This document shows, in pieces, positions 12,220 to 24,092 of a stretch of 64,000 bases of DNA. The notes under the pieces were generated by a model that did no database searches, had not been told where the DNA came from, and worked only from the letters and a program-made list of their open reading frames with translations. Position 1 is the first letter of the stretch; the number at the start of each line of letters is the position of its first letter. The stretch spans positions 1 to 64,000 of the forward strand of contig QANU01013251.1 in the NCBI GenBank assembly GCA_003254905.1, written 5' to 3'. A program made the position numbers and the translations under genes. The stretch is from Nissolia schottii. Lineage: Eukaryota > Streptophyta > Magnoliopsida > Fabales > Fabaceae.

Positions 12220-12363
12220 TTTCCTCCTCCCTTTGACCTCTCCACATGCTCCTCCCTCTACAACCTCTACTTCCATTATACAAACTTCTTCGGCAAAATC
12301 CCTGCCTCCTTTTTCCACCTCACATACTTCGTCTATCTCAAACTTGCCCGCAACAGCCTCTAG
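12220..12363 (+). pseudogene. Fragment of an LRR receptor-like kinase ectodomain
   Basis: The frame reads LSTCSSLYNLYFHYTNFFGK, then IPASFFHLTYFVYLKLARNS and L, followed by a TAG stop. This fits about one and a half leucine-rich repeats of the kind found in plant receptor kinases (RLK902/RKL1-like: CSSLRNLYLQ..N.FSGEIP.FLFHL..LVRLNLA.N). Key leucines are replaced by phenylalanine, and nothing coding continues on either side. It sits downstream of transposon-like sequence (11.44-11.66 kb), so capture by a mobile element is likely but unproven. It is not a working gene. Confidence 0.45.
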
Positions 12364-13292
12364 TTTAGAACCTTCTACTGGATTCCTCAAAAAGGGACAG
12401 ACACATAAGCGCCCCCAGTTGTAGATCTAGAGCTATAGCCATTCTCCTTATGGATTTTGATTGCAAATCTACGAGCCTTCTCATTTGCATCTTGCGCTGC
12501 TACCACCACCGTTTATGGGAGGAAGCAGCGCTTCCGTCGATGTTGGATTCGAGAGAAAGAGAGAGATTGAAAATTGCAAATCTGAGGGTGAGTTGGTGAT
12601 GAAGATAATAATTGTAAAGACCCATTTTCTCGGAAGGGTGCTATAGCGTGCATAACATGTTGCAATAACACAAAACAACATATGCATTACAACGCTCCCA
12701 CAACATTGTAGTGAGACGGAGCTTGCAACGCGCTGCAGCGTGCCTAGAGCCCCCAACGACACAAAGGATGTTGAAACCCTAGCACTACAGTTGTTGCTTG
12801 AAGAGGAGGATCATTCTCCTATAAATAGAATCCCCCAAGAAGCATTACAACATGTTAATTTCTTCAGAGCTTCTAAGGTTTCTCCTTAGCGGGAGAACTT
12901 TTCTTCTCAGTTTTTCTTGTGAAGACGTAATGTCTTCACCTAGGGTAGGCAGTTAGCCTTTTAGGGGTAGTAGGCCCCAACTCCACTACTTTGGTAGTGG
13001 TAGCGCTATGGTGGTCCACGGCAACCGTGACGATGCCAGTTCACCATAAAGATGTCGAGTCACTACTGTAACCCCTTACAATAATATTTTTGTTAGTTTC
13101 TCATGTTGTGATGTTTGTTGGTCATTCTAGGTGCCAACACTATGCTGATTAGAGCTTCCAATGCCAGTGTTCCTCAGTCTCAAGCCTTTCCAGTTGAGCG
13201 CAGGTCCCAGTGCGTCGATGGTGTAGCAGTCCGTCAATCGAGTCACTCGTACTAGCATGATTATTATTATTGTTATTGTTACTACCATTATC

Positions 13293-13325
<33 letters not shown>

Positions 13326-13620
13326 TAATTATTAAATCACATGTTAGGACTAAGTAGAGACCTATGTATGTGCTATATGAAATAAACGTATGTTTATATG
13401 ATTAGAATTGTTTGGTTAGGCTTACGTGGCAACTCCTATAGTATAATCATAGGATAATAGACTTTCCATAATCATTATGCATAGAATCTAATACGTTGGT
13501 AATTTACTGCATTAATTAGATTATAATTAGATCTCCCACACTAATTGAAGAATATCATAATCAGTTATGCATGTCAACCCTAGGATAGTAGACTTACATT
13601 TCAACAACTTCAATATAACT
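12364..13620. other. Non-genic stretch, probably old repeat DNA
   Basis: A TATAAATAG motif lies at 12820-12828, followed by leader-like sequence. The stretch may be part of an old LTR, but ends and partner repeats were not found. A six-base microsatellite (attatc)n lies at about 13282-13322. No gene is recognised. Confidence 0.3.
13282..13322. repeat. Microsatellite (attatc)n
   Basis: About six head-to-tail copies of a six-base unit, preceded by attattatt runs. Confidence 0.8.
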
Positions 13621-13764
13621 TGGGTTCAGTGCACCCACAATATTCTCAGTATTATATGGGTTTAGTGTACCCATATAATTCTCAGTATTATATGGGTTCA
13701 ACGCACCCACAATATTCTCAGTATTATATGGGTTCAATGTACCCACAATGATTCAATATTCTTA
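13621..13764. repeat. 36-bp tandem repeat, four copies
   Basis: Four units start at 13621, 13657, 13693 and 13729. Each begins tgggtt(c/t)a, continues with a cacccacaatattctcag-like core and ends agtattata. Units 1-3 are very similar and unit 4 is diverged. Each unit contains an imperfect tgggt...accca palindrome, so the array could fold into small hairpins. Confidence 0.85.
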
Positions 13765-15673
13765 CGGGTTCCAACTTTCCCGGATCGTGAGGATTTATCT
13801 TGAAAAGACAAGGTCGAGCTAGCATTCCTTTGATCGATGATTGAGAGACGTTTCTCCTTCTGCCCCTCCGTTGGAGGCAGGCAATATCATACAAGAACTT
13901 TAGCAGTTTCTTTATTCAACATTAATACTTTCGAGGCAATTATGATATATGGACTTATCTGTATTGTCTTACAATTACTGTCAGTCATATATGTTTATGA
14001 TGTATAAATGCCAAATATTTATTATGTGTGTGGTACCAAGGTACTCACCACTGAGTTGACAACTTACTCATCTGTCATATTATTTTTAAGATACAGTTGA
14101 GGAGAGTGATAACCTTCCCCTCGTCCAATAGCAACAAGGTTGAACACTACTAGAAACAAGGGAATTACTGTCAGAAAATTACCATCAGAAAATGATATGA
14201 CAGTATTACCATTGAAAAATACAGCAAAATCTGACAGAAAAGGTTACCAAGACAATAACGGTAATGATTACCATTTTGGTCATGATTACCATTGAAAAAC
14301 AAAGCCCAACAGTAAAATCAATGGTAACATTTGGCACCAAGTGGCACGGGTTTAGGAGAAAGTATTATCGTCAGTTTTTCCCAATGATAATCGATTGGAA
14401 ATTTAAGGGGCGCACGTGAGCACAACACACGTGACGCTGGTGTTGTTACTGTTGGAAATATCCGACGGTAAAAGAGTTTGAATTTGAAGAAGCACACGTT
14501 TGTCCCATAGGTGTAACGTTGAACCAATTACTTTCGAGAAAATCTGACGGTAATGGTCTCGAAATGTGAACAAGTATGCGTATTCTCCATGCGTGTAACG
14601 TTTGAATAGTTACCATCAGATTTTTCTGACGGTAAATATATGAAATTATGAATAGGTGCGCGCGTTATGCATGCGTGTAACGTTCGAGTGATTGCCGTCG
14701 AAAATTGACAGTAACAAGCTCAGAGTACGAAAGGGCACACATTTTTCCGTGCTTTCAATGGTTGTATAATTACCGTCAGCAAAACTTGACGGTAATAATT
14801 TTATATATGGTGCTCTTCTGTCCTTCCCTCCCTCACTTCTATTCTCTCCTCCACTCTACACCCCATTTGCGTCCTCTCAGCCTCCTCCAGTTGTTCCACT
14901 GCCACCACACCACCACCGGACCGCCACCGCTGCCGTCATTGTCGCCACCGACATATTAGTTTTACTTTTAATTTTTATATATTTAGTTGTAGTTTTCTTT
15001 TTTAGATATTTAGTTTTATTGTATATATATTTATTTTTAATATACATGTGTTGATATGATAAGATATATATATGTGTGTGTGTGTGTGTTGATATGTGGT
15101 GATATATACATATGTGTGTGTGTTCATATTATGTTAATATATGTTAGTTGTATTATGTTGATATGATAAGATATAGTTTACCCCTGAGCATGTTAATATA
15201 TATTAGTTGTATATTATAAGATATGTGATATTATGTTGATATGTTAATATATATAATTTGTATATATATTATAAGATATGTGTTGATATTATATTGATAT
15301 GTTGATATGTTAATATATATTAGCTGTATATATATATATTATTTTAATTGATTTAGTAACCTGTAGGATAGTGTGGTTGAGCATATGATATTAAATGATA
15401 TAATAATAATAATATAATAAATTATTAATTATTATATACTTTTTTATTTTGATAATATTATATATTAATTGAGAATAATTTTTCACATATTAAATTTTTA
15501 TATGATTTTGTTATGTGTGATTTTTAACATTAATTAGTATGTCTGATAAAGGAAATTTTCACATATTAAATTTTTATATGATATGTTAGTTGTTTATATG
15601 TGTTGTTATTTGAATTTGTGTTATAATAATATGTTAATTGGTTATAGACTTATTTTCGTTTTATTTTTTTTAG

Positions 15674-18220
15674 TATGTCTGATAAAGGAAAGGGAAAGAT
15701 GTCTGACTACTGTTCTGCATCTAGGCAGGGTAGTAAGGGGGCGGGAGGGGCGACCAGGCGAGGTTGACGTCGAGTAGCACGCCGATGTCATCAAGGCCGG
15801 CCGTCAAGGATGGTTTTATGCCGACCCTAGGCTTCATGCTGCCCTCGGTCATAGGAGTTGGCCTTCCTTCGGCGTTGTCAGGTGATGCTCCGCTGTCGCT
15901 TAACTTTAGGCCTCATCCGTCATCATAGGCAGTGAGGTTTGGGAGTTATGGCACGCAAGCTACTTCATTACCTCCTGCATCACAATTGCCAGAGCCGCAC
16001 AGTCGGAGACTCCCACTGGCCCCCAATCACAAGGATTTGCCTCACAGTGAGGGCAGGTGAGGATTCGACTGGACGAGAATAACAATGGGTAAGTATTGTA
16101 ATTTTTTTGTTTTATTTTATATACCATATGTTTACTTTTTATTTAACATTACTAATACATATTGGTAATTATGTTTGTGTATATAGGTGGATTTTCCACG
16201 AGGCTCCAAGCCATGTCGTGACAGAGATTATGAAAAAAATGCTATAATAGAGTTGTCTCTAAGTGGCATGAGTACACCAGAGAGGAGAGGGATCGCATGT
16301 TCAATTTGTGGAAGGTAATTTGTTTGTCTTATAATTATAAATTTGGCTTGAAATTATTTTATGTAATTAATTACTAATGTTTTTATATTTGAAAATTTGG
16401 CTTGAAATTATTTATGTAATTAATTACTAATGTTTCAGGATCATTTTGAGTATGATCCTTCCGAGGAGGTCGGTATGAAGAAGGCATTCGCTTATCGGGC
16501 CGGCCATCGTCTCCAACAGCTACTGGGGGACAAAGACCTGAACTGATTGACCCCTGGGCAGCTTGCTCAGCTTAACGCTTATTGGGCCTCAGACGAGTTT
16601 AAGACTCAGTCTGAGAACTCAAAGCGTGGCCGCACACAAGGTCAGTGGAGCAACATCCATACCGGAGGCTCTGCGAGCTTGCCGTCGACACGCCTCATGA
16701 TGGTAATTGCGTACCTTTATTTATTTTACAATCATTAGCTATTGTATTTTAATTTTCTATTTAAATAGCTAGTTTATACTTTAAACTACTATTTAAACAA
16801 CTAAATATGCGACGCTGACAGATGGGTCGGGAGCCGTTTGAGGCAAAGTTGTTCCATAAGACGCACACCACGGAGGCGGATAAGTATCCGTGGGTTGACG
16901 CTTGCTCACAACAAACCGTTGTGAGTAATTTTTACTGGAATTATAAAGTTATTACTTTTTATTAGGGGTGTCAAACGGGCCACGCCAGACCCGTTAAGGT
17001 CCGCCCTGTTTGGGCCTGCGGGCCTAAATAAGCCGGGCCAAAATTATGCATATTTTTAGGATCCGACTTATTTATGGTCAGTCTGTGGGCCCGTTAAGGT
17101 CCACCAACTCGTTTATTTTTTTAAAAAAAATTAAAATGTTGGTCTATTTTTTGTTATTTAAATACAAAGTTGTGAATAAGTATGTGCGACCATTTTTGGC
17201 TATTTTTATTGTCTATCTATTAATTAATCAGAAAGAAATAGTTTATGTAAAATTTGAGGATCTATTTCCAATGGTAATAAATAGAAAAAATTAAGGTTTT
17301 GTTTTTTTTTTTTTTTCGTCTTATCTGTTTATTGTGGTTACGAAATCTTCAAATTTGGATAGGTATATAAATAGTAGCATTTTTCAATTAAGAAGTTATT
17401 TGCAAAGCTTTGATACAAAAAAAAGGGGATAACAAGAGAATGTATTTAATTAACACCTAGAGTCTAAACCCGCGCGATGCATAACAAGTTTTAAAATATC
17501 TAAAAATCATTTTAATTATAACTAAAACAACTTAGCTTTAGTTTGTAATTTGGGCTTCAAGATGAAGATCTAAAACGTCAATTTAGGCTTCAATTTGAAC
17601 GTGAGGTATCAATTATCATGCAATTTGATTAACTTCATTTTTAAAAATAACAATTTGGGTCTGCCAAGTGCCAACAGCCCAAAAGCTTTTGGTTTTCTAA
17701 AAATAAAAAATCACAGGCTTAAACAGGTTGGGCAATTTTTTTTTTCAAATCTTCATGGTTCTATTTTTTGCTTGTAAAGCCCATCTATTTGGCATGGTAA
17801 ACGGGTCAGACTCATTTTGACAACCCTACTTTTTATTATATAATTGTTTAAATTTTACTTTCCTATATTAACAATTTTTCAATTTTTTATTTTTGTAGGT
17901 TGCATTCAGCAAGGCACTGAGAACACGGTTTGGCTCGAGGTGGTTGGCAGTATGAACCATAACCGCGTGTACGGTTGGGGGACACAACTGCCGATTACAT
18001 CGAGGGGGCCTCAATTGACGGCTTCATCTACTGGTGCCACATCAATGCAAGAAAGCGAAGAGCTCTGCAAGCATGTGTTCAAGTTGAAGTAGGAGCTGCA
18101 CATAAAGGCGGTTAGGCATGATGAGGTGGTTCAAAAGCTGCACACTGTCAAGGGGAAGATGAATGAGAAACTCAAGAGGATATCGGTTATCTTCGGTGGA
18201 TCTGCTGGATCTAGCAGTAC
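15674..18220 (+). pseudogene. CACTA transposase (Ptta/En/Spm domain) remnant
   Basis: Coding pieces, with probable introns between them, lie at about 15674-15777, 16185-16316, 16440-16703, 16822-16920 and 17899-18220. The recognisable texts are SKWHEYTREERDRMFNLW, then DHFEYDPSEEVGMKKAFAYR, QLNAYWASDEFKTQSENSKR, IHTGGSAS and EPFEAKLFHKTHT. The order of a W..Y..E/F motif, a YW.SDEFK..S..... block, an HTGGS motif and an F...HTTE block is that of the plant En/Spm transposase family. The third piece has an in-frame TGA just before LTPGQLAQL, and other pieces have frame changes, so it is a pseudogene. The hAT insertion lies in the intron before the last piece. Confidence 0.65.
16963..17828. mobile_element. 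Non-autonomous hAT transposon, 866 bp
   Basis: The left terminus taggggtgtcaaacggg and the right terminus (minus strand tagggttgtcaaaatgag) are inverted repeats. The element is flanked by a perfect 8-bp target duplication CTTTTTAT (16955-16962 and 17829-17836), as hAT elements make. Both ends carry gggcc/acgggtc-rich subterminal motifs. The interior is AT-rich and has no transposase. It is inserted in an intron of the CACTA transposase. Confidence 0.88.
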
Positions 18221-18331
18221 GATCACTCGTGAGATACCTCTTCATATGCTATTGTCCTAGTTGGCCACTCTTGAGATACCTTTGCATGGTGAAGTTGGCA
18301 AGGAAATGTTTGTCTAGTTTGTCAAAGTAGC

Positions 18332-19899
18332 TGATAAGTGCCAAATTTAAATGAATTCCCCATATTTTGTAGGTTTTCTAATATATTTTGGTAGATGGAT
18401 GCAAGCAGCTTAAATGAAGAATAATCCCTTGAAAAATGGAAGAAAAGGGCAGAATTGGAAAAGAGCTTAAAAGAGAAGATTTTGGCGACGGAACCGCTCA
18501 GCGGAGAATGAGCATCGCTCAGCGCCCAGGACATAATCGCTCAGCGGTACAGACCTTATCGCTCAGCGAAGGTACGTCGGCAAGCAACTTCCACCGGCGC
18601 ATTTATTACGCTAGCTGGAGCCAGCCTGGCGCCTCATGCCACGTCAGCGCTGCCCTGAAAAAGCTGCCGAGCATTTAATGAAGACGCGTAAAAGTACAAT
18701 CGCTCAGCAATAGTGCGCCGTCGCTCAGCGAATAAGACTAAATCGCTCAGCGGATGTACCAAAACCGCTGAGCGATGGAACCAATTTTTGCCTATAAATA
18801 GAGGAGGCCGAGGCCATTCCGAAGGAATCCATCCATAATCTCTTCTTCCCCCTCCAAACACCATTCTTTACACATTTTGTTGTACTTTAAGCTTAGTTTA
18901 GTTTAGGTTAGGTTAGGAACAAAGACGAGGCTTGTGAAGGAGCCGGAGATCAAGGAAGCTTGGGGAAGCCATGGCCATGATAGCGTGGTAACGTGTCATG
19001 GTAAGCGTCTAAACCTTGCCTCCGAGATACTTTTGTAAGATGGGTTCCTAACCCTCTTTTTGTTGGGATTTTGGTCATTACTGTAGTTTACTTTTATCCA
19101 TGTAACTATTACCTATGAATCTATCCGTTTCCTTATGATTTGCTTGAATGGTTTTACGCTTAAAGCTAGTCTTTGTTTAATGTTTTGATTCTTGATTTGG
19201 GATTTAGTTGTATGAACGAAAGTTATATTAATTAAATCATAACCAAGTTAAGATCAACATCATTATGCTTAACTAGATCTCTGGCTCGAACGTTGTGAAT
19301 GAGAGTTACAACCATTAGAGTCAGAACTAAACCATTTCATCTAATCTTGTTGCCATAACTGAAATAAAGATTAGCCGTTTTAACATCTGAAATTAATGCT
19401 GGTGTACTTTGTTAAGCTCGTGTGCGAGAGTGACGGTTTAACAAAGGAACCCTATGATCTTGTCATGCGCGAAAGTGATGGCAAGTTAAGAACTGGTGGC
19501 GGGCAATCAAATGATAGTTCTATGTGATAAATAACTGGATGCATGAAACTATGATGTGATTAAAATTCCTAACAAGCTCCGGATCTACCTCTGATTTGTT
19601 CCCTATTTACTTTTATGTTGTTTATTTACTTATTTAATTATTAAACAAATCTATCAAATCCTTTACTTCATTGTTTAATTAAACAAACTCAAGAACGGTA
19701 TTTTTGCAACTCTCTGTGGATTCGACTATACCTGACTATACTGCAATTGGATCCCTTGTGGATCATAAAGCCATAAAGTAGGTATATATTTTAATTTGAA
19801 CGACAAAAGCGCATAGAAGCTTTCTACAAGCTTGGCACAATTGTGACAAAACCTAAGCTGTGTCAAGATCCTAGAAAGTGGTTAAAAAGGCTTTCATCA
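18332..19899 (+). mobile_element. Solo LTR, family A copy 1 (fossil), 1568 bp
   Basis: The segment starts tgataagtgcc and ends ggctttcatca. It is flanked by a perfect 5-bp target duplication GTAGC (18327-18331 and 19900-19904). It carries several 'cgctcagcg' repeats at 18490-18780 and a TATAAATA motif at 18793-18800, consistent with a plus-strand promoter. A second copy of the same LTR lies at 22474-24092. That copy has its own different target duplication, so the two are independent solo LTRs and not the two ends of one element. This copy lies in the gag-like region of the minus-strand gypsy remnant. Confidence 0.9.
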
Positions 19900-21438
19900 G
19901 TAGCGTATGCATTTTGGCAGCAAGGCATTAAGCCAATTGAGGGCTCCCTTCCTTAAAGTCACAAGAAATGACTTGCATTGAATTACATCAGATGTCCCAT
20001 TTAGAATCATCTTGTGGACAAAGGCATCAAGGTGGTGTTGTAGGTCAGAGGTTCCGTCATATGATTCCATGTCAGTTGGTAGGCATAAATCGTACATGCG
20101 GACCCCCTCGAGGATGTCTTCTGTAAAGGGATGGCTCTTTTTCCTTTTCCACTTCCTTGGAAGGTGACAACTTTTATCAGTTGTCCACCATGTAGGATCA
20201 GTAATGGACTTGTATGCCGATTCAAGGACCTGTTCCTCCTGAATAGTGGTCGCAAGGTGTTGGTCTCATTCCTCATGGTTAAGACCATCGAGATGTTAGT
20301 TTCTGTCCTTAGCACATTTAAGCACTTCATTTTGCTTGTGTTTTGCCTCTTCGCGCAACTTATTGGCATTTCTGCAGATTTCTTCCCTCTTCTTCTGTTG
20401 ATCTTCGGTCTGTTAGAACTGGAAGAGGGATGCCTCTAGCTGTTATATCTTGGACACTTGTTCTTGCACCAAGTTGGCTAGGTCTTAGACTTGACGTTCT
20501 TCCTTTTTCCTATGGTTAGCTACCTCCTGATTCCTCAGTGTGGGTTCTTCATTTGGGTGGATCTCTTTGAGGATAGGCATCTAGGTGCGCTGAGTCACTA
20601 GTGTCATGATTCCCGCAGATTCTTCTTAGCAGTATCCATAGGCATGGTAGGTCAGAAAGTCTTCTTGGTGTTTTTAGGTGACATTTGGTTGAATCTAAAA
20701 AGAGATTGTCATCGTTCGATGTGTGGGATGTCGTTAGTTCCCCACAGATGGTGCCAATGTATCGAAAGAAAGCTCCTCTGACATGGTTGGTGTAACATCC
20801 CGAATTTTTCCCTTATGAGAAGTTCGCGAAAATCTTAATTTTTGCTTAATTAAAAGCACATTAGAGGCGATTATTTAGACCGAAAAAATTATTTAGTAGA
20901 TTAATTGCTTCCAAATGTCAGTCATATAATTGTTTCTTGATCTCGCGGAGTGCCGCAAGATCTGTGTTAAATTTTACCGAATACCGGGATTCCGATAGGT
21001 ACCTTAGGTATATGTGAAAATTACCCTCCGGACAATAAATTCCCGAGTACCTTAACCGGACATACCCCTATGACCGGGAAAAATTGTAGATTGCAAATAT
21101 ATGCCTGAAATATTTTTAAGATATTCCTACACGAGTGATTAACGATCAAACGCAATCGAAGTTATACAGGAAACCCTAATGATCATCCATATGTTAAGAT
21201 ATTTTCTAAAATCATATTATATGATAATATATATATATATACATGCACGTTCTCCAGGGGGGACGAACATCCCCTGGCAGAAGAAAACAAAACATGTAAT
21301 AAAATATATATTATATATATAATATAATAACATAATAATTATATATTTATGAACACGTCCAGGGGCTGACGAAAAGAAATAAAACATAAATATATATAGT
21401 ATACTAACATAAGAAAGTAATAGTAATATATAATATAT

Positions 21439-21737
21439 ATGATTTGATAATTATAATTATATAATATAATATATGTATATATATGTATCAGGCGGTGGGG
21501 GCCTGTACATTCACCCCACCTGACGCCATTTGCTCCATCTTTGCTTCTTTAAGAAGCATTTCCTTCATTGTTTCTTTTCTTTGCTTTNTATGATTTGATA
21601 ATTATAATTATATAATATAATATATGTATATATATGTATCAGGCGGTGGGGGCCTGTACATTCACCCCACCTGACGCCATTTGCTCCATCTTTGCTTCTT
21701 TAAGAAGCATTTCCTTAATTGTTTCTTTTCTTTGATT
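21439..21737. repeat. 149-bp direct duplication across an N, probable assembly artefact
   Basis: The sequence from about 21439 to 21587 (tatgatttgataattata to tttgcttt) is repeated almost exactly from 21589 onward, and the two copies are separated by a single N at 21588. The copies differ at only a couple of bases near their ends. This pattern is expected when two overlapping contig ends are joined without merging. Confidence 0.8.
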
Positions 21738-22473
21738 TTGTTCCCCCTGCTGCAAATTCTCTCATTTCTTTGTTTTCTTTTGAAGCTTTGTGCTTCATTT
21801 CTTTGCCTTCTTTTCTTTATTTCTTGTTTTTCTTTCTTCCCCCAAGACGCCTCTTTCTTATTTTCCCCTGAAGCTCTAAAGCTTCGTTTCTTTGTTTCCT
21901 TCTTCTTTCTTTCTTTGTTTTTCCTTGTCCGTTCGTGCATTGCGGTGATGCTGTCGGACGCCAAAAAATAGCAAGATCGTCATGGAAGTGCTCAGGGAAT
22001 TTTCCTCATCACTTCCACCGTTTCCAAACTGGATTTGGAGGTGGATAACTCTTAGCCCACTGTCTATGTGGTTAATTATTTGACTGTTTATGTGTTATCT
22101 GGAATATCTGACTGTAAAAATGTTAAGTAGTATTTTTGGGGAAATCAGGGTCAAAGGGGGTTTTGGTAATTTTTGATAAATGGGATGCATGACTATACTG
22201 ATTGGAACTTAGAGACAGTGATATTTTATGAACTGAAGTCTCGAGGTGGCAATTTTGAAGCCTTCATTCGATTCCCTGAGGTTTTCAGTCGAATGAAAGC
22301 CAGAAGCCAGCTTTCATTCGATTGAACTCCCCTGACGTCGAATGAAAGAAAATCTCGGGAATTTAGTCGAATGAATCCCCTAGTATCCGAATGAAAGAAT
22401 GGTGAGGAATTCAGTCGAATGAAAACCCATTTCAGTCGAATGAAAGGACTCCGAGGGATTTCATTCGAATACC

Positions 22474-24092
22474 TGATAAGTGCCCAATTTACACAAAATC
22501 GACATATCAAAATGGCACTTATCTATTATGTTTTTAACGAATTATCTAATTAATTCCCCTTATTTAGTAGGTTTTAAATATATTTTGAAGAATGGATGCA
22601 AGCAGTTTAATTAAAGAATAATCCCATGAAGAATGGAAGAAAATGGCAGAATTGGAAAAGAGCTTAAAGAGAAGATTCTGGACGAAAGCGTCGCTCAGCG
22701 AAGGACGTGCATCGCTCAGCGCTTTGAAGAATATCACTCAGCGGACATGTGGTTATCGCTCAGCGAACTTAAGTCGGCAAGCCACTTGCACCGGCGCCAT
22801 CATTGAGCCAGTTGGAGCCAACTGGAGCTAGCCAATAGCCGCGCGCCACGTCAGTGCCGCTCTGCAGAAAGCTGCTGAGCATTTAATGAAGACGCGTAAA
22901 AGTACAATCACTCAGCGATATTGTGCCTCCGCCCAGCGATATAAACTTAATTGCTCAGCGATAGTACCAAGATCGCTGAGTGACGGAACCCAATTTTCGC
23001 CTATAAATAGAGGAGGCCGAGGCTCATTCGATATAATCATCCAACCCCCCTCCAAACACCATTCTTCCTCATTTATTTTGCACTTTTAAAGCTTAGTTTA
23101 GTTTAGGTTAGGTTAGGAACAAAGACGAGGCTTGTGAAGGAGCCGGAGATCGAGGAAGCTAGGCGAAGCCATGGCCATGATAGCGTGAGCATGTGTCATG
23201 GTAAGTGCCCAAACCTTGCCTCCAAGATTCTCTTGTAAGATGGGTTCCTAACCCTCTGTTTGTTGGGATTTTGATTACTATTGCAGTTTGCTTGTATCCA
23301 TGTAACCATTACATATGAATCTATCTTTTTCCTATGATTTGCTTGAATGGTTTGATTCTTAATGCTAGTTCTGTTTAATGTCTTGATTCTTGATTTGGGA
23401 TTTAGTTACATGAACGAAAGTTATGCTAATTAAATCATAACCAAGTTAAGATCAACGTCATTATGCCTAACTAGATCCTAGGCTTGAACGTTGTGAACGA
23501 AAGTTACAATCATTAAAATCTGACATAAACCATTTCATCTAACTTTGTTGCCGTAACTGGAATAAAGGTTAGCCGTATTAAAATCTGAAATAACTCTGGT
23601 ATACTTTGTTGGACTTGTGTGCGAAAGTGACAGTTTAACAAAGGAAACCTATGATCTTGTCATGCTCAAAAGCGATGACAAGTTAAGAACTGATGGCGGG
23701 CAATCAAATGATAGTTCTATGTAATAAGTAACTGGATGCATGAAACTATGATGTGATTAAAATTCCCAACAAGCTCCGGAACTACCTCTGCTTTATTTCC
23801 TATTTTAATTTTATGTCTTTTATTTATTTAGTCTATATAAATCAAATCACAAATCTTTCACCTCATTGTTTAATTAAATGAACTCAAGAATGGTATTTTT
23901 GCAACTCTCTGTGGATTCGACTATACCCGACTATACTGCAATCGGATTCCTTTGGAATCTGAAAGCCGTAAGTAGGTATATATTTAATTTGAAAGACAAA
24001 AGCGCATAGAAGCTTTCAACTAGCTTGGCACGGTTGTGACAAAACCTAAGCTGTGATAAGAATAGAGAAACTGGTTAAAAAGGCTTTCATCA
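22474..24092 (+). mobile_element. Solo LTR, family A copy 2 (fossil), 1619 bp
   Basis: It has the same family and ends as 18332-19899 (tgataagtgcc ... ggctttcatca), the same 'cgctcagcg'-type repeats and a TATAAATA motif at 23002-23009. It is flanked by a perfect 5-bp target duplication ATACC (22469-22473 and 24093-24097). It is slightly longer than copy 1, with the length difference near its start. It is inserted in the family B solo LTR, so it is the youngest layer here. Confidence 0.9.

Larger units (their letters stand above)
14145..18250 (+). mobile_element. CACTA (En/Spm) DNA transposon, decayed and 3'-truncated
   Basis: The element starts with cactactagaaa, the hallmark CACTA terminus. 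The first 650 bp are full of gacggtaa / ttaccgtc and related motifs in both orientations, the usual subterminal transposase-binding repeats. Plus-strand coding pieces (separate entry) match the En/Spm-type plant transposase domain. A hAT element (16963-17828) sits in one intron. The opposite terminus (tagtagtg) was not found. The CACTA sequence gives way to a minus-strand gypsy remnant at about 18.25 kb, so the 3' part is lost. The 3' boundary is approximate. Confidence 0.75.

Noticed and set aside
21662-21971. Overlapping frames of about 100 codons on both strands
   Set aside because: Low-complexity pyrimidine/purine text inside a solo LTR; the Lys/Glu and Phe/Leu compositions are strand shadows of it.
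18332-24092. One full-length LTR retrotransposon with LTRs at 18.3 and 22.5 kb
   Set aside because: Each LTR has its own perfect, different target duplication, and the DNA between belongs to other elements.
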